Below, one piece after another: positions 1 through 8,473 of a stretch of DNA of 64,000 nucleotides. The DNA comes from an uncultured Granulosicoccaceae bacterium (lineage in GTDB: Bacteria; Pseudomonadota; Gammaproteobacteria; Granulosicoccales; Granulosicoccaceae), in assembly GCA_937927895.1 (NCBI GenBank), contig CALGKA010000057.1, positions 1-64,000 of the forward strand, written 5' to 3'. Position 1 is the first letter of the stretch. Every line of letters begins with the position of its first letter. The notes below the pieces were generated by a model. That model searched no databases. It saw nothing but the letters and a program-made list of their open reading frames with translations, and was not told where the DNA came from. The position numbers and the translations under genes are program-made.

Positions 1-129
1 GCTGTTAAGCTCAACGATGAAAAAGTCTCAGATGAAGCATTAGTGGTGGATTCAAGTGCACTGGTAAGTAATGGAGCGTTAAAGCTATCATTCGGTAAAA
101 AGCGCCATGTGCTGGTGCGCAAGGCTTAG
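1..129 (+). CDS. tyrS: Tyrosyl-tRNA synthetase, C-terminal fragment
   Basis: Only the last 42 codons lie in the window, open from base 1 to a TAG at 127-129. The translation contains AVKLNDEKVSD followed by a KLSFGKKRHVLVRKA tail. This is the pattern of the C-terminal S4 RNA-binding domain of tyrosyl-tRNA synthetase, where an 'NGEKVSD' loop and a 'VGKRKFARV'-like last strand bind tRNA-Tyr. The enzyme charges tRNA-Tyr in the cytoplasm. The assignment rests on a short S4 module, so another S4-domain protein is possible. The gene converges on hisC and is separated from it by a hairpin repeat. Confidence 0.7.
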   Translation, partial: AVKLNDEKVSDEALVVDSSALVSNGALKLSFGKKRHVLVRKA

Positions 130-134
130 CTTGG

Positions 135-297
135 CTAGTGCCCATCCATAAACGAACGCTTCTGCGGTCGCCCCAGGTAGGCAATCTTTTACCGACTACA
201 TGTAGTTATTTAGAATGACTAAACGCCTACATGTAGTAGGCAAAATCTCACGCACCTGGAACAACCTCGCTACGCGCTGTTTATGAATGGGCACTAG
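135..297. repeat. 163-bp imperfect inverted-repeat (MITE-like) element
   Basis: The outer arms 135-153 and 279-297 are reverse complements over 19 bases with a single mismatch. The pairing continues imperfectly inward, with matching CAGGT and CTACATGTAG blocks on each arm, so almost the whole 163 bp can fold into one long hairpin. There is no ORF inside. It sits between the convergent tyrS and hisC genes, and its right end overlaps the hisC stop codon (294-296). It could be a MITE-type non-autonomous element or a REP/BIME-like repeat acting as a bidirectional terminator. A 12-base match to its end recurs at 46161-46172. Confidence 0.7.
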
Positions 298-1349
298 CTA
301 ATATCTTTGATGGCCTGGATCAGTTTATCCATTTCAATGTCAGTACCAATGGTGATTCTTAGCCATTGGTCTAGTTTTTCGTGCTCCCAATAACGCACCA
401 GAATATTGCGCTTGTTAAGCTCTGAGAAAATCCGCTTAGCATTTTTATCTGCAGGTGATGCAAAAATAAAGTTGGCACTACTCGGTAGTACAGTGTAGCC
501 AAGTCCCTTTAGCAGTTCGATTGTTCGTTCGCGGGTAGCAATTATTTTTCGCGTGGTTTTCTGGTAATAGGCGTCGTCTTCTATTGAGGCTACACCTGCA
601 GCTTGTGCGATAACATCTAGCGGGTAGGAATTAAAAGAATCTTTTACCCGACGAATACCTTCGATAAGGTTTGCGTTGGCAAAGGCGGCGCCTATGCGTA
701 AGCCCGCGAGTGATCGGCCTTTTGAATAGGTTCGTGATACCACAAGGTTAGGGTATTGCTTGATCAGGCCGATAACTGAATCAGCACCAAAGTCTGCATA
801 AGCTTCATCAACTAATACCACTACATTTGGGTTGTCTTGTAGTAGTTTTTCTATGTCTGATTTGCTAACCGCCATAGACGTAGGTGCATTTGGGTTAGGG
901 AATATTATTCCACCGCAATCGCCGCTTAAGCTGTCAGGTGACAGGCTAAAATCATTGTTCAGCGGGATCATTTTTGCTGTGATATTACAAAGATCGCAAT
1001 ATACGGGATAAAAGCTGTAACTGATCTCGGGGAAAGTCAGTGGCTTCTTGCCTTTAAAAAACGCCATGAACGCCAGCGCTAATATTTCATCAGATCCGTT
1101 GCCGACAAATACTTGATCTAGATTCACGCCATGATACTGCGCTAGCGCTTGTCGAAGGTCTGCTGACTGTGGATCCGGGTAACGTCGTAAGGCATCAGCC
1201 GTTACGTTGTTGATTGCAGCCAGTACCTGATCCGATGGCGGATAAGGATTCTCATTGGTATTGAGCTTTATAACGCCTGTGCCGCTTCGTTGTTCACCAG
1301 GAACATAAGGGGTAAGGCGGTTGACTAAGTCAGTCCAGTATTGAGGCAT
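294..1349 (-). CDS. hisC: Histidinol-phosphate aminotransferase
   Basis: This PLP-dependent fold-type I enzyme transfers the amino group of glutamate to imidazole-acetol phosphate in histidine synthesis. The 351 residues match the usual length. Visible marks are LNTNENPYPPS near the N terminus, VGNGSDEIL (about 83-91), the VDEAYADF block (about 180-187) and the Schiff-base lysine K210 in SRTYSKG followed by LAGLRIG. A C-terminal RITIGT stretch is typical. It starts with ATG at 1349. It stands alone, away from other his genes, and its stop lies inside the inverted-repeat element. Some HisC-like proteins act on aromatic amino acids, so the substrate is inferred from family resemblance. Confidence 0.88.
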   Translation of the reverse strand: MPQYWTDLVNRLTPYVPGEQRSGTGVIKLNTNENPYPPSDQVLAAINNVTADALRRYPDPQSADLRQALAQYHGVNLDQVFVGNGSDEILALAFMAFFKGKKPLTFPEISYSFYPVYCDLCNITAKMIPLNNDFSLSPDSLSGDCGGIIFPNPNAPTSMAVSKSDIEKLLQDNPNVVVLVDEAYADFGADSVIGLIKQYPNLVVSRTYSKGRSLAGLRIGAAFANANLIEGIRRVKDSFNSYPLDVIAQAAGVASIEDDAYYQKTTRKIIATRERTIELLKGLGYTVLPSSANFIFASPADKNAKRIFSELNKRNILVRYWEHEKLDQWLRITIGTDIEMDKLIQAIKDIS

Positions 1350-1471
1350 TGTAGGGCAAGTGGTATTGGGAAGATCTAGAGTAAATCAATTTTACAATAG
1401 ATAGTAGTCTTGAGTTAGCAGCACAGTAGCGTGTATTGATGGTTTGCTTAATGACTACTATTTGCTTGAAT

Positions 1472-2467
1472 TTATGCGTTAGTGGCGGCTTGTGCAACTG
1501 CTTCTGCATGAGCGCGGCGCTCGTCTTCATCTCGATCCCACACGGGTACGCCTAAAAAATCCGCCAAATATTTTGAGTCGCGTTTGATCCACTTGTGATT
1601 CCGATGGTTGATTATATTCACACGTTCGCCAGTTTGAAAAACCACGTTGGCTTCATATTCTTTGACTGTGCGTTGGCTATCCATGCCTGCACTTTGGCCG
1701 GTCTGTTCGCTGTAGTCCATTCTGGCTTTGCGATTGCTGTAGGAAATTATCTGTATTGCATACACTTGTGAAATGGGCATTTGTGCTGATTCACCGACCT
1801 TCCAGCCGAATATACGTTGTTTCTCTACCCAGAAAACCCCGTTATTTTTATTAAACTCAATTGACCTTAATGGCTTTCTTAAAAGAAAAGCAATATACGC
1901 GAGCGATAGTCCACCTAAAAGAAAGACAAACATATTAAGTTCCGGGGCAGCGTCGGCAGCGCTTTCGGGTATCAGTGGTAAGTTGCCACTTAGATGAATC
2001 GATACCAGACAAGCTACGATGGCGGCTGCGATGATCACCGCCGCATAGTGCAGTGTAAAAATGGGTGCCAGGGATAACCTGGAGGCTGTAGATCGTTTGC
2101 ATATTTTGCAGTTGCGAGCTTCACCGGTAACTTCTGCCCGCATCGCAGACCATGGCACTTTGTTGGCTACTTTGTCGGTGTAGGTGATTGGCTTGCGACT
2201 AATTCTTACAGGTGTCACTGCCTTTCTGAAATTGTCATTGCTGAGAAGAGCCATCAAGCCGCCGACAACTATTACAGGTGCTGCAAAGGGCAAAACAGCA
2301 TTCATTTTGCTGAGCCAGGGTTGGCCGACAAAAATAAGATTGATCGCAAGTAGTACGCAGAGCACTAAGCCAATACCAATTAACACCGGCACCGGAACCT
2401 GTCCGTTGTGCTCGTGTGTAGGGGCCGCGTATTGTTCGCTGCCTAGAATGGTGACTCGATTTTTCAT
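1472..2467 (-). CDS. Membrane protein with C-terminal PH-like domain, unknown function
   Basis: A 331-residue protein if it begins at the ATG giving MKNRVTILG (2467); a longer reading starts at 2494. Two N-terminal hydrophobic segments (about 25-75) are followed by a cytoplasmic stretch with a CKIC pair, then two more hydrophobic segments (about 135-200). The last 120 residues are soluble and end in a pattern with NIINHRN, ADFLGVP and VWDRDED. That layout resembles the bacterial PH-like tail seen in many uncharacterised membrane proteins. No enzyme motif was recognised. It stands alone between hisC and a divergent DUF952 gene, and no function is proposed. Confidence 0.7.
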   Translation of the reverse strand: MKNRVTILGSEQYAAPTHEHNGQVPVPVLIGIGLVLCVLLAINLIFVGQPWLSKMNAVLPFAAPVIVVGGLMALLSNDNFRKAVTPVRISRKPITYTDKVANKVPWSAMRAEVTGEARNCKICKRSTASRLSLAPIFTLHYAAVIIAAAIVACLVSIHLSGNLPLIPESAADAAPELNMFVFLLGGLSLAYIAFLLRKPLRSIEFNKNNGVFWVEKQRIFGWKVGESAQMPISQVYAIQIISYSNRKARMDYSEQTGQSAGMDSQRTVKEYEANVVFQTGERVNIINHRNHKWIKRDSKYLADFLGVPVWDRDEDERRAHAEAVAQAATNA

Positions 2468-2659
2468 TGGCCAAGTTAGCGGCGGTTTTTGCAATTCCTT
2501 TAGGGTTTTGGCGCTTGAGAATGGCGCGTCTAATGAGGTGCAAATAGCTAAGCCCTAACGGTTTTTTACGCATCGGGCCAGTGATTACCGCAGCAAAATT
2601 CGGACGCATGGCAAAGCCCGGTTTGAGGTAGAATTCTGCCAAATTCGTTTAATTGGTCG

Positions 2660-2692
2660 GTTCCGGCGGTGATCATTCTGGCTTGCCGGAAC
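2660..2692. other. Perfect 8-bp inverted repeat in the divergent intergenic region
   Basis: GTTCCGGC at 2660-2667 is exactly mirrored by GCCGGAAC at 2685-2692, with a 17-base loop. It lies just upstream of the DUF952 gene (GTG at 2709) and between two divergently transcribed genes. It could be an operator or an RNA hairpin. No T-run follows, so a terminator is unlikely. Confidence 0.4.
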
Positions 2693-2708
2693 TTGGCTAA
2701 ACAACCAT

Positions 2709-3032
2709 GTGGATATTACAGTGACTAAGCTTTTACACATCGCGCAGGCAAATGACATTAAACAGGCTAAAACCTCAGGTCGCTATCGCTGCGAATCAAT
2801 AGAATCTGAAGGGTTTATTCACTGTTGCACACCAGAACAGCTGCAAGGTGTTGTGTCGCGCTACTACAGCACCGCGCAAGGCATGATGCTGATGCACATT
2901 GATTCCGAGCTGCTCGAGGCCGAGTTGGTGTTTGAAAATACCATGGGCGGTGAAGAGCAATTTCCGCATGTGTATGGTGAAATTAATATGGATGCTGTGC
3001 AGCAGATAGGGCCGTTGGAAGAGTCTATCTAG
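2709..3032 (+). CDS. DUF952 family protein
   Basis: A compact 107-residue cytoplasmic protein. The blocks FIHCCTPEQL, the acidic LMHIDSELL strand and FPHVYGEINMDAV match the DUF952 family (FIHxST...QL, then L.ID...L, then FPHIYG.....AV), whose biochemical activity is not established. The first codon is GTG at 2709. A second GTG at 2721 would remove four residues and aligns better with short family members. No strong Shine-Dalgarno is visible for either. The gene stands alone and is followed convergently by a TPR lipoprotein. Confidence 0.8.
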   Translation: MDITVTKLLHIAQANDIKQAKTSGRYRCESIESEGFIHCCTPEQLQGVVSRYYSTAQGMMLMHIDSELLEAELVFENTMGGEEQFPHVYGEINMDAVQQIGPLEESI

Positions 3033-3077
3033 CTCAATTGGCTGATTAACTCGGTGATTGCACGGCCGCAATTTCAG

Positions 3078-3530
3078 TCAAAGCATAGATTCGCTACTAG
3101 CGGTTAATCTTTCTAGCTTGATTCTTTGTTCTGTTGTCGGGTTTAGGCTCAAGCCACGTCTGGCCAGCTGCAACGCTTGCTGCGGCTGTTTCATTGTGAG
3201 ATGACTAAGCGCCAGCTCATAGAAAGTTTGCGGGTCGTTCGGGGAAATGCGTAACGCTCTTTCAAGCAAACCAATCGCCCGTGCGTGGTCATCTGCGGCT
3301 GTGGCCACGGCGGCCTGATCACGAAGTGCTACAGCCGCGGGCAGGCTTTTTACTGCCTCGATCGGGGGCACGGTGGTTGTGGGTTTAATTTGTGGGCGTG
3401 TGGGTTCCGGTTCAACTATGGTGGGCTGTACAGGCTCAGGTGATGATGGGTCGCCATTTGTATATTTGGTGCCACATGCTGAAAGCAGTAGTGCTGAGGC
3501 GATAGTTAATACAATAAGTTTGCAGTTCAT
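3078..3530 (-). CDS. TPR-containing outer-membrane-type lipoprotein
   Basis: A 150-residue lipoprotein. The N terminus has a type II signal peptide ending in LLLSAC, with the lipidated Cys near residue 19. A proline/threonine-rich linker follows (about 28-60). The C-terminal half carries two tetratricopeptide-like helical pairs (ARAIGLLERALRISPNDPQ, then QALQLARRGLSLNP). Such proteins act as periplasmic scaffolds. It lies directly downstream of the PBP1B gene on the same strand with about 100 bp between them, so a cell-wall assembly role is possible. In some gammaproteobacteria PBP1B is activated by an outer-membrane lipoprotein (LpoB), but this protein does not look like LpoB. Partner unknown. 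Confidence 0.75.
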   Translation of the reverse strand: MNCKLIVLTIASALLLSACGTKYTNGDPSSPEPVQPTIVEPEPTRPQIKPTTTVPPIEAVKSLPAAVALRDQAAVATAADDHARAIGLLERALRISPNDPQTFYELALSHLTMKQPQQALQLARRGLSLNPTTEQRIKLERLTASSESML

Positions 3531-3636
3531 TGTTACATTCTCACTTTGATACTGGCAATTATACTCGTCTTTAAGCCAGGTGTTGTGCCAATAGCGAATT
3601 GTTGCAATGACAATCTAAGTGCCCGTAAATACCGCT

Positions 3637-5952
3637 TTATTTGCAGCGACTAGAGAGCAGTGCTTCGGGATTGCCCTGCGGTACAAAATCGCGATGGAAT
3701 GGTAGCTGCAGAGCATCGCGACAATCAGACGCTGTGCGCTCACCGGTGGTGGTATTGATACTCACATAGTCCACAGAAGAGGGTGCTGAAAATCGTAAGC
3801 TGGTGGCATTTAGGTTTGCCATGGCGCGCGCCCAAACCTCTAGTGCACCACGGCTGCCAGTAACAGGTGTGGGGGTGTTGTCGTCGTGTCCCACCCATAC
3901 CACTATGCTGTGTTGGCCGTCGTAACCTGCGAACCAGCTGTCGCGTTGTTCGTTAGAGGTACCAGATTTTCCGGCGACCGCAACGTCGCCAGGCAGGTAG
4001 CGGTAAGCGCGTCGTCCGGTGCCGGCTCGCATAACGTTTTGCAGCGCATAGTTCAGTTGGTGATTGGTAGCACTGTCCAGTCTTTGTTGTACTTTAAAGG
4101 GATAGCGTTGTAATAGCTGGCCATCACTGGCTTGTACTTCGCGTATAGCGCGTAGTGGGGTGTTAAAGCCCGATGAAGCAAGGCTTTGGTATAGCGCTGC
4201 AACATCAACCACTGAAAGTTCAACAGCACCCAGTAGTAGCGAGGGCAATGGCTTAATTTCTTTCGTGAGGTTGTATTGCTTTAAGGCTGTGACTATATTT
4301 TCAACGCCTAGCTCAAGCCCGAGATTCACACTGGCTTGATTAAGTGAGTGGGTTAATGCATCTAGCATCATTACCGGGCCTAAGCTTTCACCGCTAAAGT
4401 TATTCGGGCTCCAGATATCACCATTGGGTTGTTCAAGAGATACGGGTAAGTCATAAATAATAGAAGCAAGGTTGAAAAGTTCTGGTTGAGCAAGTGCTTC
4501 TGCAAACACAAAAGGCTTGATCAATGAGCCTATGTGGCGGTTCGCATCTATTGCTCGATTAAAGCCCGCATAACGCGCCTCACGTCCGCCAAGAACCGCT
4601 AGAACTTCACCGTTGTCTGCGCGTGTTACAACAGATGCGGTTTGAAGCTTTGCGAGCTGCTCCGGTGTTAAAAATTGTTCTTGTCCGATTTGCTCAAAGG
4701 CCGCGATCACTGCTTGCTCTAGTTTGTTTTGTGCAACAGGGTCAAAGTTGGTAAAGATATTTAAGCCGTTACGGTGCAAATCTTCTGTTGAGTAGTCGCG
4801 CGTGAGCTGTTGTTTAACAAGATCAAGGTAGGCCGGTTGTTGTTGTAGGCCGGTGGCGCTGTTAAGGCCAAGTGGTTTAGCTTGTGCTGCAGCCAGCGCT
4901 TCATCAGAAAGAAAGTTATCTCTATGCATAATGCGTAGAACCAGATTACGCCGTGTCAGTGCACGCTTAGGATGGCGCAACGGATCATAGTAACTTGGGC
5001 CTTTTAGCAACCCGACCAGTAAAGCGTACTCGTGGGTTTCAAGCTCTTGTACGGGTTTATCAAAAAAGTATAAGCTTGCGAGTCCGAATCCATGGATAGC
5101 GCGGCTTTTGTCTTGCGCAAAGAACACTTCGTTTACGAAGGCTTGAAGGATCTCGTCTTTTTCGTAGCGTCTTTCAAGTGCTATGGCCATGGGCCATTCT
5201 GTGAGCTTGCGTCGAACGCTACGTTCGCGGGTTAGAAACAGATTTTTAATTAGTTGTTGGGTGAGTGTGCTTCCGCCTTGAGCAAAGCGGCGTTCTTTAA
5301 TATTGACCCATATCGCGCGTGCGATCCCGCGGAATGATAATCCATTGTGTTGATAAAACTTAGGGTCTTCTACTGCGAGTAGGGCATTGATTAATCCTTC
5401 GGGCAATTGCTCAAGCTTTTTTAATAAGCGGTCTTCGGTTTGCGCTGGAGAAATGCGACCGATCAGTTGTGGTTCTAGCCTTGTTATCGGAACCGTTTTA
5501 CCGGCTGTGGTAGTTAATGATGTTATTTGATTATTATTCCACTCAATTACAAGTGGAGTGGCAGGCTCGAAGCTATCGGCGAAATTGAAGCCCCGTGTAT
5601 TAACCTTGAGGCCTGTTGGTGAAAATTGAAATTGGCCGGCTCGGGAGCTTGGATTAGCGGTTAATTGGTAGCCAAGTCGTTTGAGTTCAGCGCTCACAGT
5701 GTATCGATCAACATTGAGGCCTGCATATAACTCAAGTGGTCGTGCATAAACGCGTGCCGGAATAGACCACTTTGGACCATCAAATACTTCTTGTATTCGG
5801 GCGTCAAGTTTTGCCATTGATCTTGAGGCTAGAACAAACACCGATAGAAAAATAAATACGAACACGACAAGTGTGGTAAACCACCATTTATACCGAAGCA
5901 CAAAAGAGCGAAGCCTGTGTAATTTGCGTTCAGGTGTGGTTGAATTTTGCAT
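3637..5952 (-). CDS. mrcB: Penicillin-binding protein 1B (bifunctional transglycosylase/transpeptidase)
   Basis: A class A PBP that polymerises lipid II and cross-links peptidoglycan in the periplasm. The 771 residues run as follows: cytoplasmic tail, one membrane helix (about 22-44), a UB2H-like region (about 60-150), the GT51 glycosyltransferase with catalytic Glu in VEDPKFYQHNG (about 195) and GGSTLTQQL (about 226-234), then the transpeptidase with active-site SLIK (Ser476), SLN (about 536) and KSGT (about 662). All catalytic motifs are intact. The UB2H-like segment separates it from PBP1A. It begins with ATG at 5952 and is followed on the same strand by the TPR lipoprotein. Confidence 0.92.
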   Translation of the reverse strand: MQNSTTPERKLHRLRSFVLRYKWWFTTLVVFVFIFLSVFVLASRSMAKLDARIQEVFDGPKWSIPARVYARPLELYAGLNVDRYTVSAELKRLGYQLTANPSSRAGQFQFSPTGLKVNTRGFNFADSFEPATPLVIEWNNNQITSLTTTAGKTVPITRLEPQLIGRISPAQTEDRLLKKLEQLPEGLINALLAVEDPKFYQHNGLSFRGIARAIWVNIKERRFAQGGSTLTQQLIKNLFLTRERSVRRKLTEWPMAIALERRYEKDEILQAFVNEVFFAQDKSRAIHGFGLASLYFFDKPVQELETHEYALLVGLLKGPSYYDPLRHPKRALTRRNLVLRIMHRDNFLSDEALAAAQAKPLGLNSATGLQQQPAYLDLVKQQLTRDYSTEDLHRNGLNIFTNFDPVAQNKLEQAVIAAFEQIGQEQFLTPEQLAKLQTASVVTRADNGEVLAVLGGREARYAGFNRAIDANRHIGSLIKPFVFAEALAQPELFNLASIIYDLPVSLEQPNGDIWSPNNFSGESLGPVMMLDALTHSLNQASVNLGLELGVENIVTALKQYNLTKEIKPLPSLLLGAVELSVVDVAALYQSLASSGFNTPLRAIREVQASDGQLLQRYPFKVQQRLDSATNHQLNYALQNVMRAGTGRRAYRYLPGDVAVAGKSGTSNEQRDSWFAGYDGQHSIVVWVGHDDNTPTPVTGSRGALEVWARAMANLNATSLRFSAPSSVDYVSINTTTGERTASDCRDALQLPFHRDFVPQGNPEALLSSRCK

Positions 5953-6034
5953 TAGGTTTTTTGCATTGGTAAGGGCCTCGTGGCCTAAATAGGGTGCGAA
6001 TTAAAGCATGGCATTTGCAGAGTGTGGTCGTTAG

Positions 6035-6415
6035 CTATGACTTGTACTGTCGTATTAATTTTTTAAATGCTTTTAGTGTTTCGTCTGAGACATGATGCTC
6101 CATGCCTTCGGAATCGCGTTTGGCAGCTTCTTTACTTACCCCGATAGTTTGCAGAAATTCGAACACGATTTCATGTTTGAGTCGGCTTTCATCTGCCAGG
6201 CTTTTGCCCATTGGAGTCAGGAAAATTGAGCGGTAGGGCTCAGAGCTAATGTAACCGTCGCGCTGTAGGCGTGCCAATGTTTTGCTGGCTGTAGGTTGAG
6301 TAACTCCCATTCTGCTGGCCACATCAACAAGGCGTGCTTCACCATTGACGCAGATTAAATCATCGATCAGCTCGACATAGTCTTCGGTGGCTTCTGTTTT
6401 GTGTGCTTCTCTCAC
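6035..6415 (-). CDS. mntR: Manganese-responsive repressor MntR (DtxR family)
   Basis: A winged-helix metalloregulator. DYVELIDDLI, the recognition helix VTQPTASKTLARL and the dimerisation segment EGMEHHVSDETL match the MntR branch of DtxR repressors. That branch represses Mn transporters when Mn(II) binds. The canonical start here is GTG at 6415 (126 residues), but the frame stays open and MntR-like for about 33 codons further upstream (see the next entry), so the true protein is probably about 153 residues. The gene is divergent from sitABCD, which fits autoregulated control of that operon. The SirR/IdeR-type SH3 tail is absent, as is normal for the gammaproteobacterial type. Confidence 0.87.
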   Translation of the reverse strand: MREAHKTEATEDYVELIDDLICVNGEARLVDVASRMGVTQPTASKTLARLQRDGYISSEPYRSIFLTPMGKSLADESRLKHEIVFEFLQTIGVSKEAAKRDSEGMEHHVSDETLKAFKKLIRQYKS

Positions 6416-6508
6416 TTGTGAGAAGCGAGCCGCTTGTTCGCTGACGTTGGGAAGGGTGCGAGTCTCTTCTTTCTGATTGTTGAATCTTTTAGCTATTGGA
6501 AGTGCTCC
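6416..6508 (-). other. MntR N-terminal extension with probable AUA start codon
   Basis: Reading in frame upstream of the GTG at 6415 gives NVSEQAARFSQVREAHK. This lines up with the E. coli MntR segment NVEEHVEGFRQVREAHR as recalled from that protein. The frame is open back to a TAG at 6515-6517 and contains no ATG, GTG or TTG upstream of 6415. The only well-placed ribosome site is GGAG (6508-6505), eight bases before an ATA codon (6496-6494). No Shine-Dalgarno precedes the GTG. The simplest reading is initiation at AUA. A sequencing error is the alternative. Confidence 0.55.
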
Positions 6509-6569
6509 CGTGGCCTATGGTTTCGGGCTTGGCTGGACTTGCGCTAGGCTTGAAAAGTAGCCCAATGTG

Positions 6570-6594
6570 TATAAACTAAGCCTTGGCTAAATTG
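6570..6594 (+). promoter_or_regulatory. Candidate sitABCD -10 region and MntR operator
   Basis: A TATAAA hexamer at 6570-6575 runs into an imperfect palindrome at 6573-6594, with AAGCC and GGCTAA half-sites around a TT centre and 7 of 10 symmetric positions matching. It lies in the mntR-sitA divergent region, 16 bases upstream of the sitA ATG. Overlap of a palindrome with the -10 and start region is what a repressor site should look like. The match to published MntR boxes is only partial (TAGCC/GGCTA core). Confidence 0.35.
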
Positions 6595-6609
6595 TAAAAC
6601 ACTAGGTAT

Positions 6610-7545
6610 ATGGATTCAAGCGATTCGTTTTTGATGAAACATCGGTGGCTTATCGGGGTGCTGGTGGCGCTTGCCGTTGTTGCAACGCTTGCTTTTGTGT
6701 TTAAAGCCGAGGCACTTAAAAAAGACAAATTGTTAGTCGCCACCACATTTACAGTGATCGCTGATCTGGCGGCGAATGTCGCGGGTGATGCTGCAGACGT
6801 AGTCTCCATCACCCGGCCAGGCGCTGAAATCCATAACTATCAGCCGACCCCGCGTGATCTATTGCGCGTAAGAGATGCAGATATCGTACTGTGGAACGGC
6901 TTAGGGTTGGAGCGCTGGTTTGAAAAGTTTATCTCAAGAGTAGAGGGTGCTACTGATGTATTGGTGTCTGAAGGTGTTGTGCCAATACCCATCCGTGATG
7001 GTCCCTATACCTCTCAGCCTAACCCACACGCATGGATGTCTCCGGCAGATGTGATTATTTATGTTCGTAACATAGAAGCGGCACTGTCGGTTGCGGACCC
7101 GGCTAATGCAAGTGTGTACAAAGCAAACGCTGCTGCCTACATAGAGCAGATTGCTGCTGTATCGCAAAGAATAACAGAACGACTGAGCGTGCTGCCCGCT
7201 GAGAAACGTTGGCTAGCGTCAACGGAGGGTGCATTTAGTTATCTAGCGCGCCATTTTGAATTAAAAGAGCTGTACTTGTGGCCAATTAATGCAGATGCTT
7301 TGGGTACACCACAGCAGGTCAAGAAAATGATTGATGCGGTACGTGATAACAACGTGCCCGTAGTATTTAGTGAAAGTACGCTATCTGATAAACCCGCTAA
7401 GCAAGTCGCGCGAGATGCCGGTGCTGCATATGGTGGTGTGTTGTATGTAGATTCTCTAAGTGAAGCTGATGGGCCGGTTCCCACGTACTTAGATCTATTA
7501 CGCGTTACTACTAATACCGTTTTAAAAGGCTTAACCGGTGGATGA
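6610..7545 (+). CDS. sitA: Mn/Fe ABC transporter substrate-binding protein
   Basis: A cluster A-I metal-binding protein of the periplasm, anchored by an uncleaved or signal helix (about 12-35). Metal ligands are visible: His in EIHNYQPT, His in NPHAWMSP, Glu in [10 protein letters not shown] and the acidic residue in [12 protein letters not shown]. The string of segments ([10 protein letters not shown]-like, [36 protein letters not shown]) follows enterobacterial SitA almost throughout, so Mn(II), with Fe(II) as second substrate, is likely rather than zinc. No His-rich loop of ZnuA type is present. It is the first gene of sitABCD, overlaps sitB by 8 bp and faces mntR. Confidence 0.9.
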   Translation: MDSSDSFLMKHRWLIGVLVALAVVATLAFVFKAEALKKDKLLVATTFTVIADLAANVAGDAADVVSITRPGAEIHNYQPTPRDLLRVRDADIVLWNGLGLERWFEKFISRVEGATDVLVSEGVVPIPIRDGPYTSQPNPHAWMSPADVIIYVRNIEAALSVADPANASVYKANAAAYIEQIAAVSQRITERLSVLPAEKRWLASTEGAFSYLARHFELKELYLWPINADALGTPQQVKKMIDAVRDNNVPVVFSESTLSDKPAKQVARDAGAAYGGVLYVDSLSEADGPVPTYLDLLRVTTNTVLKGLTGG

Positions 7546-8473
7546 TTCAACTAATCAAAACGGACCGCCAGGTATTCAGGCATACAATGTCACTGTGACT
7601 TACAGAAATGGTCACACCGCCGTGCGTGATGCAAGCTTTAGTATCCCGAATGCCACTATTTGCGCTTTGGTAGGCGTGAATGGCTCTGGTAAATCGACTT
7701 TGTTTAAAGCCATTATGGGGTTTGTGCCGCTCGCGACAGGCTCGGTTGAAATATTAGGTAAACCCGCAGGGCGTGCGCTTAAGCGCAATACCGTGGCTTA
7801 TGTGCCGCAAAACGAAGATGTAGACTGGGATTTTCCTGTCCTGGTCGAAGATGTCGTCATGATGGGGCGCTTTGGCCACATGGGTTTCCTACATCGCCCT
7901 TCAAAAAAAGATCATCAACATGTTGAGTCAGCACTCAAGCGCGTTGATATGCTTGAGTATCGGGATCGGCAGATAGGGCAGTTGTCGGGTGGGCAAAAGA
8001 AAAGAGTATTTCTTGCAAGAGCGTTGGCTCAAGAAAGCCAAATCATTCTACTTGATGAACCCTTTGGTGGTGTTGATGTTAAAACCGAAGAATCCATTAT
8101 TGCGCTGATGCGTAGCATGCGTGATGAAGGTCGCGTGATGCTGGTGTCCACTCATAACTTAGGTAGTGTGCCGCAGTTTTGTGATCACGTGGTATTGATT
8201 AACCGAACCGTATTGGCAGATGGCCCCGCAGAAGAGGTCTTTACCAGAGAAAACTTAGAGCATGCGTTTGGTGGTGTTTTGCGTTTTCACGTGTTAGGTG
8301 GCCAAGATCTACACGACGACGATGACGCGCGTGAAGTAACCGTAATCACCGATGACGAACGTCCGTTTGTTTTATACGGTGAGAATGATCCAGCCAAACA
8401 ATCAGTCAAGCAAAATAGCAGCAAACAAAGCGGCAACCGTAAAGACAATCCCTCTGGTAGTCCCGATCAGTGA
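7538..8473 (+). CDS. sitB: Mn/Fe ABC transporter ATP-binding protein
   Basis: The cytoplasmic ATPase of the SitABCD importer. Walker A is GVNGSGKST, the signature is [15 protein letters not shown], Walker B is [11 protein letters not shown] and the switch His is in VSTHNLG. The metal-family block [14 protein letters not shown] is present. At 311 residues it is longer than usual. After the family-typical [11 protein letters not shown] it carries about 28 extra polar residues rich in Lys, Gln, Ser and Asn, of no evident function. It starts inside sitA and its TGA overlaps the GTG of sitC (GTGA), so translation is coupled. Confidence 0.9.
   Translation: MDDSTNQNGPPGIQAYNVTVTYRNGHTAVRDASFSIPNATICALVGVNGSGKSTLFKAIMGFVPLATGSVEILGKPAGRALKRNTVAYVPQNEDVDWDFPVLVEDVVMMGRFGHMGFLHRPSKKDHQHVESALKRVDMLEYRDRQIGQLSGGQKKRVFLARALAQESQIILLDEPFGGVDVKTEESIIALMRSMRDEGRVMLVSTHNLGSVPQFCDHVVLINRTVLADGPAEEVFTRENLEHAFGGVLRFHVLGGQDLHDDDDAREVTVITDDERPFVLYGENDPAKQSVKQNSSKQSGNRKDNPSGSPDQ

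Noticed and set aside
2235-2642. 135-codon minus-strand frame overlapping the start of the membrane protein gene
   Set aside because: It overlaps a longer, better supported gene in another frame. Its N-terminal part reads plausibly, but there is no homology recognised and no ribosome site. A short separate gene upstream of 2494 cannot be fully excluded.
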